DNA from: JAKAVN01 sp963796565
Lineage (GTDB): Bacteria; Desulfobacterota; Binatia; Binatales; Binataceae
NCBI GenBank assembly: GCA_963796565.1
Contig: CAWCMA010000009.1
Coordinates: 62,001 to 126,000 of the forward strand
Reading direction: 5' to 3'
Length of the DNA stretch: 64,000 nucleotides
Shown: positions 58,601 through 64,000 of the stretch, in pieces
How the letters are laid out: each line of letters begins with the position of its first letter
Numbering within the stretch: the first letter of the stretch is position 1
Program-made: the position numbers and the translations under genes
The notes under the pieces: model-generated
The model's database searches: none
Seen by the model: the letters and a program-made list of their open reading frames with translations, nothing else
What the model was told of the DNA's origin: nothing

Positions 58601-58927
58601 ACCGACGCGGAAGCGCACCGTGACCATCGCCATCCCCGGTCGCGACACGGAGTAGATGTGCTCCACGCCCTCCATTTCCCACAAGCGTTTCTCGAGGCTG
58701 ACGGTGACCAGGTTTTCGACTTCGGCCGCGCTCGCGCCGGGCATCTGGACGATGATGTCGGCGAGCGGCACCGAGATCTGCGGGTCTTCCTCACGGGGCG
58801 TGACCATGAGCGCGACCGCGCCGGCGGCGAGCGACGCCAGCAGCAGCAGCATCGACAGGTTCGATCCCAGAAAGAGATCGACGATTCGCGCGGTGAAGCC
58901 AAGCTTATGTGTGGAATCCCCGTTCAC
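55664..58927 (-). CDS. RND efflux permease
   Basis: This 1087-residue inner-membrane proton-driven transporter has the AcrB-type layout: two halves, each with a six-helix core and a large periplasmic loop. Signature points are the N-terminal NLSMLLLLASLAAGAVALMVTP, VSRPGMAMVTVRF, the helix-4 motif GLLVDDPIVDVENIHRHF (normally GLLVDDAIVVVEN), and in the second half ALAGIVVRNSIILIDFIHHG. The DPIVD change keeps the two aspartates of the proton relay and adds a third acidic residue. It is the last gene of the operon, 90 bases after the adaptor gene. The substrate is unknown. Confidence 0.92.
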   Translation of the reverse strand: MNGDSTHKLGFTARIVDLFLGSNLSMLLLLASLAAGAVALMVTPREEDPQISVPLADIIVQMPGASAAEVENLVTVSLEKRLWEMEGVEHIYSVSRPGMAMVTVRFRVGYDRIRSLVQIYNKLESNRDATPPGVTGWIVKPVGIDDVPILNVTLWSKIDNDAVLRRVADEILHRMQEVPDTGRSSVVGGRPRQIRILLDAGALAGHGLAPLEVARTLRGADANLRAGSFARDNREYVVDSGPFLTSAAEAASLVVAVRNGRPVYLREVARVVDGPAEPVSYTTIGFGPARDRLFEQPGQLKLDSVGERGTLYPAVTIAFAKRHGTNAVAVAEGLIAKVEALKGVAIPSSVKVLVTRNYGETANEKVNELVKELLIAVGIIVVLLAFSLGPREAFIVAIAVPITLAITLLGNLVAGYTINRVTLFALILSLGLLVDDPIVDVENIHRHFRLGTHSRREATLIAVDEVRPPTILATFTVIASFIPMLFVTGMMGPYMRPMPFNVPLAMLISLVVAFTITPWAAYHLLRHEGAPAAGTEKPDDAAAIRRWYTRILRPLLDSRRRAYLFLASIAGALVVSILLVLFGLVPVKMLPFDNKNELQLVIDMPEGTPLESADAVVRDFDQLLARVPEVTSFESYTGVTSPFDFNGMVRHYYARRAPWQADIRINLAPKNARAQSSHQIALRIRPLIEALARKHGAKIKIVEMPPGPPVLETIVAEIYGPPEAEYAQIISYGRALRGVLDRTAGLVDTDDFSVAAQPHLQFILDREKAALHGISTADVAQTLALMLGGDAVGTIHTETERDPLVIELRMPRAARSSLEDLTAVKVQGSDGAMVPLSQLGEVRRTVEEQPIYRKDLREVTMVMADTAGISPVNEVLWLQPRTRNLVPAGYSIDWSGEGEWNITVTVFRDLGLAFGAALFFIYVLLVAQTESLAMPLIIMAAIPLTMIGIMPGFFVLNLLTNRAVAGFPDPTFFTATAMIGMIALAGIVVRNSIILIDFIHHGLARGLSLENAILEAGTIRLRPIALTAGAAMLGSAVITLDPIFSGLAWAFIFGIFASTAFTLIVVPLIYYLVYRDTPGRIAPRASE

Positions 58928-59017
58928 TGGCGTTGGTCCCGACGGCTGCGCCTCAAACCGCGGGCCGCAGTTTTTCCATTCCGATCAGGCGAATTGCGCG
59001 CCGCCGCCATTTTCCTC

Positions 59018-60142
59018 TCAGCGCGCACCCGCCACACCCTGCGACTGTTTTGCCGGCGTCTCCGTGGCGTCGAGTATGACGTGCTCACCGGGCGCGAGGC
59101 CGGCCAGAACCTCCACGCGATCGCCAAAACGCCGCCCGAGCGAGACCATCCGGGTCTGAATTCTGCCGTCGGCATACACGCGCACGGTCTCGAGCTGACC
59201 GATCTGTTCCACCGCGCCGCGCGGTATGGTGAGAACCGCTTGGCTGCCGGTCGTCAAGGTCGCGCGCGCGAACATTCCTGGCTGAAGATGCTGACCGCTC
59301 GGCAGCGGCGCGCGCACGAGGAAGCTCCGGCTCGCCGGATCCGCCGCGGGCACGATCTCACTCACCCGCGTGTCATATACGGCGCCGGTAGCGTCGACCC
59401 GGACCTCGAGCGGCGTGGCAGGCTCGATGTAGCGCGCGAGATCCTCCGGCACCTGCAGCTCCACCCGCAGCGCATCGGCGTCGTAAAGCCGCACCAACGG
59501 CCCGCCGGGCATCGCCATGTCCCCCGGCTCGGCGAGGCGTTCGACCACCAGCCCGTTGACGGGCGAGCGCACGGTCGCGTACTCCAGTCCCGCGCGCGCC
59601 GCTGCGACCGACGCTTGGGCCTGGGCGACTCTTCCCATGGCGCCCCGGTAGGTGGCCTCGGCGGTGTCGTGTTCGCTGGCGGTGACGGAACCGCGCGCGA
59701 GCAGCGCGGTGAACCGTTTCTCATCCGCGGCCGCCCGCGTGAGTTCGCCTTGCGACGCCAGGAGTTGGCCCTGCGCCTGCGCGAGCTGCGCTCTCAGGTC
59801 GTGGGCGTCGAGCGTGACGATCACCTGACCGCGCCTGACGGAATCGCCGGCACGGACCGTAATTGCAACGATGCGTGCCGCGACCCGGCTTGCCGCGGCG
59901 ATCGGTACGCGCGACTGGATCGACCCGATCAGCTCGCGTCGCATAGGGAGTTGCTCGTCGAGCACTACTCCGAGCGGATTGTTGGGAACCTGATTGAAGC
60001 CTTCCCTGAGCAACCCGGGACCGATCGGGCTGCCCCGTATGATGCGGATCGCAGCCCACAGCACCACCAGTCCAACGGCGACTGCAATCCAGCGAATCCG
60101 CCTCGCTCGCGCGGAGTGCGGGCGTGTTGATGGATACGCCAT
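59018..60142 (-). CDS. RND periplasmic adaptor (membrane-fusion protein)
   Basis: This 374-residue adaptor joins the RND permease to TolC. A membrane anchor (about 16-35, IRWIAVAVGLVVLWAAIRII) is followed by the lipoyl/biotinyl half-motif IVAITVRAGDSVRRGQVIVTLDAHDLRAQLAQAQ (about 90-125), an alpha-helical hairpin rich in Ala and Gln, the second half-motif SPVNGLVVERLAEPGDMAMPG, and a beta-barrel domain ending SLGRRFGDRVEVLAGLAPGEHV. The ATG at 60142 lies five bases after the TolC-like stop, so the genes are coupled. Confidence 0.9.
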   Translation of the reverse strand: MAYPSTRPHSARARRIRWIAVAVGLVVLWAAIRIIRGSPIGPGLLREGFNQVPNNPLGVVLDEQLPMRRELIGSIQSRVPIAAASRVAARIVAITVRAGDSVRRGQVIVTLDAHDLRAQLAQAQGQLLASQGELTRAAADEKRFTALLARGSVTASEHDTAEATYRGAMGRVAQAQASVAAARAGLEYATVRSPVNGLVVERLAEPGDMAMPGGPLVRLYDADALRVELQVPEDLARYIEPATPLEVRVDATGAVYDTRVSEIVPAADPASRSFLVRAPLPSGQHLQPGMFARATLTTGSQAVLTIPRGAVEQIGQLETVRVYADGRIQTRMVSLGRRFGDRVEVLAGLAPGEHVILDATETPAKQSQGVAGAR

Positions 60143-60146
60143 TCTC

Positions 60147-61511
60147 TCAGTGTCCCGATGCCGGCTGGAGATCCGCGCCGATTGCGAGATCCAATGCCGC
60201 GACGTCAACCGCCACACTGACCTGAGCGGCAACCAGGCCGATATCGGTCTCCTCGCGGGCCGTTTGCGCGTCCAGTACGGCGACGTTGGTCGCGAGCCCC
60301 GAATCATAACGGTCGTTCAATATCTTGAGCGCGCTCTCGGCATACGCGATGTCGCGCTTTGCTACCTCGAGGCCCAGCCGGGCGGCGGCCAGAGTCCGAT
60401 AGGCGGCCTCAACTTCGATCGCCACTGCACGGCGAAGATCGTCAGCCAACGTGCGGGCGCGCCTCAGCTCAGCCTGGGCCGCATCGACCTTTGATTGCGT
60501 GGCCAGTCCGTTGAACAGGTTGAGACGCCCGGTCATGAACAGGGCGCCATTGTTCCCGGCGCGAACCAGCCTCTCGGAATCATTCTCATAGACGCCCGCT
60601 ATCTCGACCGTCGGCAGATAGTCGGCGCGCGCGATCGCCACCGCCTGCTGTGCCTGCCTCACCCGGGAATCGGCAACCTTGACTTCGGGGCGCTCGGCCA
60701 CCGCCCGCGCAACGAGTCCGTCGAGTGGACCGAGCGGCGCGGCCGGGCCCGCCGAATCGGTGGGCCGTGCAAGCGGCGCGAACCGCTGATCTTCGTCGCC
60801 CAATTCATGCGCGAGATTCGCCCAGCTGATATTCAGCGCGCTTTCAATTTGAATCCGCTCCTGTTCGAGGGTCCCGACCCGGACCTTGGTTCTGAGCACG
60901 TCCGAATTGACGGCCATTCCCTGCCCGAACAGATCCTGTGCGCGTTGGAGGTGTGCGCGAGCGGCGGCGAGCGCACGATCGACCACCGCCATCCGCTGCT
61001 CAGCCAGTGCCGCCGTGTAGTACGCCTGAACTACCGCAAACTCCACCCCCTGCTGAGCCTGGATCGCCTGCCAATGGGCGGCGTCCGCCGCGAAGCCTGC
61101 CGCGCGATAAGCGGCGATTAGTCTGCCGCCCGCGAACAGCGGAAAAGAAAGCCGCACCTGGGTCCCGAAGTTGGACAGGAACCCCGGATGGTTTAGCTGG
61201 TTGAGCGCGAAATCGCTCTGGCTGAAATCCTGTTGCACCAGCAGGTCGGAAAAAACTTGAACCGGGTTGTCGGTGTACGAAAAATTCTCGTTCGCGTCGA
61301 GCCGCGGAATCATCGCGCCGCGCGCGACTCCAACTTCGGCCCGCGCTCCCTCGCTTCCGAAGGTGGCGGCTTTCAGAGTGCGGTTGTCATGCAAGGCAAT
61401 CGCAATCGCCTCCGCCAGCGAGATACGCCTCGGCGAGGCCGGCCTGTCGTCCGCGTGCGCAGCGACCGCAACCAAAACAAAGACCATCAGCGCTATGCTC
61501 GAACGCGTCAT
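60147..61511 (-). CDS. TolC-family outer-membrane efflux protein
   Basis: This 454-residue protein has a signal peptide (about 1-20, ending VAAHADD). The TolC repeat pair is visible: ISLAEAIAIALHDNRTLKAA (about 30-49), SFPLFAGGRLIAAYRAAGFAADAA, RLNLFNGLATQSKVDAAQAEL, and YDSGLATNVAVLDAQTA in the second half. It forms the outer-membrane channel of the efflux pump. The stop lies five bases before the adaptor start and the start ten bases after the DUF2892 stop. Confidence 0.9.
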   Translation of the reverse strand: MTRSSIALMVFVLVAVAAHADDRPASPRRISLAEAIAIALHDNRTLKAATFGSEGARAEVGVARGAMIPRLDANENFSYTDNPVQVFSDLLVQQDFSQSDFALNQLNHPGFLSNFGTQVRLSFPLFAGGRLIAAYRAAGFAADAAHWQAIQAQQGVEFAVVQAYYTAALAEQRMAVVDRALAAARAHLQRAQDLFGQGMAVNSDVLRTKVRVGTLEQERIQIESALNISWANLAHELGDEDQRFAPLARPTDSAGPAAPLGPLDGLVARAVAERPEVKVADSRVRQAQQAVAIARADYLPTVEIAGVYENDSERLVRAGNNGALFMTGRLNLFNGLATQSKVDAAQAELRRARTLADDLRRAVAIEVEAAYRTLAAARLGLEVAKRDIAYAESALKILNDRYDSGLATNVAVLDAQTAREETDIGLVAAQVSVAVDVAALDLAIGADLQPASGH

Positions 61512-61521
61512 CGCTCCGGGC

Positions 61522-61755
61522 TCAGGACGGCGCGCTGACCGGGTGGCTGGAGACGGAATGCTTGGCCTCCGCGCCGACGCCGAACTTCCGGAGGATATCT
61601 TCCATCAGGCACCAGCGCGTCAGCGCCGATTGGAAAAGATTCACCCCCACAAACAGCGTCAACAGCAGCCAGTAGCGGCTGTGAAAGTAGCTGAGCGTGA
61701 CGCTCGCGACGATAAACGTGCCTGCTATCAGACGAATCCAGCGTTCAATTGACAT
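61522..61755 (-). CDS. small DUF2892 (YgaP-like) membrane protein
   Basis: This 77-residue inner-membrane protein has two helices (WIRLIAGTFIVASVTLSYFH, then YWLLLTLFVGVNLFQSALT) and a conserved tail WCLMEDILRKFGV, typical of DUF2892 proteins. It is the first gene of the RND operon. In other genomes DUF2892 genes accompany ArsR-type regulators and rhodanese proteins in sulfur or metal stress; the divergent ArsR gene here fits that. Confidence 0.88.
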   Translation of the reverse strand: MSIERWIRLIAGTFIVASVTLSYFHSRYWLLLTLFVGVNLFQSALTRWCLMEDILRKFGVGAEAKHSVSSHPVSAPS

Positions 61756-61796
61756 CGGACGATATCCTCCTGCGATCGGCGGCCTCTGGTGCTCGT

Positions 61797-61834
61797 TTGA
61801 CTTAGCTTCTATTTACATATAACTAATTACTTAT
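61797..61834 (+). promoter_or_regulatory. ArsR promoter and probable operator
   Basis: TTGACT (61797-61802) and TATAAC (61818-61823) are 15 bases apart. A 16-base imperfect palindrome ATAACTAATTACTTAT (61819-61834), centred on TAATTA, overlaps the -10 box and the ArsR start codon. An ArsR dimer bound here would repress its own gene and probably the divergent efflux operon. Confidence 0.6.
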
Positions 61835-62204
61835 GAAAGCAAGGACCGAAAAGATATCGTTGCGAGGTCCGCGACCGATGACCTGGGAGGTTCTCGAACT
61901 GGTCGCCGCGCGCTTCAGGGCAATGGGTGAGCCGTTGCGCCTGCGCATTCTGCAGCAGCTCGAGCGCGGCGAGCAGAGTGTTTCAGCGCTCGCGCAAAGC
62001 GTGGGATCGACACAGCCCAACGTCAGCAAGCATCTGAAGGTCCTGCAGGAGGCCGGGATGCTCAAACGCCGCCAACAGGGCAACGCCGTCTTCTACTCGA
62101 TTGCCGACGCGATGGTCTTCGAGCTGTGCGACATGATCTGTTCGCGACTGCGCGACCGGCTCGAAGCGCAGGTCGGAGCGCTCAACGCGCGAATGCGCGC
62201 CTGA
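61833..62204 (+). CDS. ArsR-family transcriptional regulator
   Basis: This 123-residue winged-HTH repressor has the ArsR core RFRAMGEPLRLRILQQLERG (about 28-47), VSALAQSVGSTQPNVSKHLKVLQEAGMLKRRQQGNAVFYS (recognition helix at TQPNVSKHLKVL). The canonical metal motif ELCVCDL of ArsR is absent; two cysteines occur late in ELCDMICSRLRDR, so sensing chemistry is uncertain and could be redox or sulfur based. It is divergent from the DUF2892-TolC-adaptor-RND operon and upstream of the OsmC gene. Confidence 0.9.
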   Translation: MKARTEKISLRGPRPMTWEVLELVAARFRAMGEPLRLRILQQLERGEQSVSALAQSVGSTQPNVSKHLKVLQEAGMLKRRQQGNAVFYSIADAMVFELCDMICSRLRDRLEAQVGALNARMRA

Positions 62205-62324
62205 TCGCGATGAGGCACAGTGCGAGCGCGGAAATCCGCGTGACGACTCCAGCCGGGTGGCGTCCGCGGATTGGCGCGACCAGTCCAGTCGGACGGTTCC
62301 CGCGACCAGGGCGAGGAAAATAAT

Positions 62325-62759
62325 ATGAAACCACTACCTCACATATATAGCGCGCAACTCTCCGGAGGCTCCGAAGGGTATGCTGTGGTCTCGGTTCCCG
62401 GAATTCCCGAACTTCGCACTGCGCCACCGGCGGACTTCGACGGGCCGGGCGACGCCTGGAGTCCCGAACATTTGCTGATGGCTGCCGTCGAGACCTGCTT
62501 CCTGTTTACGTTTCAGGCCGTAGCGAGAGCGTCGAAGCTCGAGTTCACGTCGTTGCAGCTCGCGGGTGAGGGCATCGTCGATCGCAAGGATGGCGCAACT
62601 CGGTTTACGGAAATCGTTCTTCGCCCAAGACTCACTCTCCCGGCGGGCGGAGATCGAGATAGAGCGCTGCGGATAATCGAAAAAAGTGAAAAGGCGTGCC
62701 TGGTCTCCGCCTCGATGTCGACCCCGATTCGGCTTGAGCCGGAAATCGTGTCCGGCTGA
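62325..62759 (+). CDS. OsmC/Ohr-family peroxidase-like protein
   Basis: This 144-residue OsmC-fold protein has the first cysteine in AAVETCFLFTFQAVA (about 57) and the second in EKSEKACLVSASMSTPI (about 127), the pair used by OsmC/Ohr to reduce organic hydroperoxides. LSGGSEGYAVVSVPGIPE at the start is the strand region. The ATG at 62325 has GAGGA upstream. It lies 120 bases after the ArsR gene on the same strand and is convergent with the CusA-type gene. Confidence 0.9.
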   Translation: MKPLPHIYSAQLSGGSEGYAVVSVPGIPELRTAPPADFDGPGDAWSPEHLLMAAVETCFLFTFQAVARASKLEFTSLQLAGEGIVDRKDGATRFTEIVLRPRLTLPAGGDRDRALRIIEKSEKACLVSASMSTPIRLEPEIVSG

Positions 62760-62896
62760 TCGTGCAAACGCGGACGATGCGGTCCGCGAAAGGCCTTTGA
62801 TCCGGTTGGCGCCGTCTCCTCGCGCGCGGCGTTGTCATCGAGTTCGGGCTTCATATCCTTGTCACTACGACTGCGCGTGCGGCGCGCCCGGGACTT

Positions 62897-64000
62897 TCAA
62901 AGGCTCCGTTCCTTCATGATCGCGAAGAACACCGGCACCAGTATGAGAACGTGAATCGTCGAGGTGATCATTCCGCCGACGATTGGCGCGGCAATCGGCT
63001 TCATCACGTCGGAGCCGATGCCGCTCTCCCAGAGAATAGGCGCGAGGCTGAGCATCACGACGGCGACGGTCATCAGCTTGGGCCGAAGCCGCTGCACCGC
63101 GCCCTCGATGACCGCCGCTTCGACGCCTTCCTTGGTGAGTTCGCCGGCGGCGAGGTGACGCTCCAGCGCTTCATGAAGATAGATCACCATGACGACGCCG
63201 GTCTCGACCGCGATTCCAAACAACGCGATGTATCCGACCCACACGGCGACGCTGAAGTTGAAGCCCATCATGTACTGGAGCAGTAACCCGCCCGTCATCG
63301 CGTAAACGGTCGGAACAATCAGTACGGTCGCTTCAGTCGCGGACCGGAAAAGAATGTAGAGCAAGACAAATATCAGACCGAAGACGATGGGCAGGATGAC
63401 CGTCAGGCGCTTTCGCGCGCGCAACTGGAACTCGTACTCTCCCGACCATTTCAGGTTGTATCCGTCGGGCAGGTGTAGCTGCCGATCGAGCACCCGCTGC
63501 GCCCTATTGACGTAGGTGCCGTAATCCGAGGTTGCGAGGTCGACATAGACGTAGCCGGTCAGCATCCCGTCTTCATCGCGTATCATCGACGGTCCCGGGC
63601 TCAAGCTGATATGCGCGACTTCGCCGAGAGGAATCTGCGCCCCGTTCGGCGTCATGAGCAGAATTCGACGAAGCGCGTTCAGGTCGTTCCGATAATCCGC
63701 GAGATAGCGGACGTTTATTGAGTAGCGCGCGCGCCCTTCGACGGTGGTCGCGATATTCTCGCCGCCCATGCCGGAGCTGACCGCGCGCTGAACGTCGCCG
63801 ACCGTCAGGCCGTACCTCGCCACGACCGCGCGGTCGACATCAACGTCGATATAGAACCCTTGCGAGACTCGTTCGGCGAATATTCCCCGTGTGCCTGGAA
63901 CGGAACCGAGTATTTCCTCGATCCGAGAACCAATCTGCTGGATACGGTCGACGTCGGGACCTTGAATTTTGAGCCCGACCGGAGTTTTGATTCCGGTCAA
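62897..64000 (-). CDS. CusA/CzcA-type heavy-metal RND permease, C-terminal part
   Basis: The last 367 residues of a heavy-metal RND pump are present; the gene continues beyond base 64000 on the right. The edge residues (TGIKTPVGLKIQGPDVDRI) match the family periplasmic segment TGIRTPVGIKVFG. Then follow VSSGMGGENIATTVEGRARYSINVRY, GEYEFQ, the helix region TVILPIVFGLIFVLLYILFRS and VWVGYIALFGIAVETGVVMVIYLHEA, whose GIAVETGVVM is the helix-10 motif of this group. It exports Cu, Ag, Zn, Co or Cd; the metal cannot be told without the N-terminal half. Confidence 0.92.
   Translation of the reverse strand: MTGIKTPVGLKIQGPDVDRIQQIGSRIEEILGSVPGTRGIFAERVSQGFYIDVDVDRAVVARYGLTVGDVQRAVSSGMGGENIATTVEGRARYSINVRYLADYRNDLNALRRILLMTPNGAQIPLGEVAHISLSPGPSMIRDEDGMLTGYVYVDLATSDYGTYVNRAQRVLDRQLHLPDGYNLKWSGEYEFQLRARKRLTVILPIVFGLIFVLLYILFRSATEATVLIVPTVYAMTGGLLLQYMMGFNFSVAVWVGYIALFGIAVETGVVMVIYLHEALERHLAAGELTKEGVEAAVIEGAVQRLRPKLMTVAVVMLSLAPILWESGIGSDVMKPIAAPIVGGMITSTIHVLILVPVFFAIMKERSL

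Noticed and set aside
56540..60130. Very long open frame on the plus strand across the efflux operon
   Set aside because: It is antisense to the RND permease and adaptor genes, which show full family motifs. Its translation is rich in Arg, His, Gln and Asp and has no domain; GC-rich codon use of the real genes keeps the frame open.
61833..62204. BigR/YgaV-type sulfur regulator
   Set aside because: The early cysteine expected in BigR-type proteins is missing; only two late cysteines are present, so the name is not justified.

Overview
The window is a GC-rich, densely coded stretch of a Gram-negative (diderm) chromosome. LptD, a TolC/adaptor/RND efflux operon and several Tat- or Sec-exported periplasmic proteins show an outer membrane. 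Housekeeping order (argS, SPOR protein, complete trp operon, accD, folC, lptD) mixed with CaiB-type CoA transferase, GST-like, VOC/EthD, DUF1329 and quinone-cofactor amine dehydrogenase genes fits an uncultured soil proteobacterium-like lineage such as Candidatus Binatota. That placement is inference; no rRNA or other taxonomic marker is present. I see no tRNA, rRNA, CRISPR array, insertion sequence, integrase or phage gene.

Layout. 0-2.5 kb: tail of a gene, an outer-membrane-type protein, and a minus-strand trio (hypothetical, VOC, EthD). 2.6-13 kb: argS, a SPOR-domain protein, then a trp operon (trpE-G-D-C-F-B-A, then accD) preceded by a complete trp attenuator: a 27-residue leader peptide with tandem Trp codons, an antiterminator pairing and a terminator. 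13-20.5 kb: copA-copB copper resistance pair lying between accD and folC, then lptD and a Nudix hydrolase. 20.5-23.6 kb: a RES/Xre-type toxin-antitoxin pair with a promoter-embedded operator, and an ABC-2 exporter. 23.6-29.5 kb: methyltransferase, MFS transporter, an alcohol dehydrogenase lacking its structural-zinc cysteines, a lipoprotein, and a NarI-like cytochrome b with a tetraheme cytochrome c.

30-36.5 kb holds the most distinctive locus: a tryptophan tryptophylquinone (TTQ) amine dehydrogenase cluster (heavy chain, MauE-like, MauD-like, light chain 1, two monoheme cytochromes c, light chain 2) ending in a PLP-dependent aromatic amino acid decarboxylase-like gene. The two light chains keep both TTQ tryptophans 51 residues apart and carry an extra cysteine pair; no amicyanin, MauF or MauG is in the window. 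The pairing suggests an amino acid to arylalkylamine to aldehyde route whose electrons pass to c-type cytochromes. A collapsed porin-like pseudogene sits just upstream.

37-55.5 kb: a Crp/Fnr regulator, a malyl-CoA-lyase-like enzyme, a UbiA/MenA-type prenyltransferase and a catabolic block. One part is a minus-strand run (GST, CaiB CoA transferase, SDR, GST-like, relic of an NmrA-like gene, Zn-alcohol dehydrogenase) divergent from a TetR regulator across a perfect 10-bp inverted repeat. The rest is a second minus-strand run (DUF1329, TetR, metallo-beta-lactamase fold, rhodanese), a methyltransferase, an AhpD-like protein and a GlcG/GlcD/GlcF-like redox set. 55.6-64 kb: an RND efflux operon (DUF2892, TolC, adaptor, permease) divergent from an ArsR-family regulator, an OsmC-like protein, and the C-terminal part of a CusA/CzcA-type pump running off the right edge.

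Start sites were chosen by Shine-Dalgarno match, overlap with the previous gene and signal peptides. Family names are read from motifs and memory of the families; no search was run.
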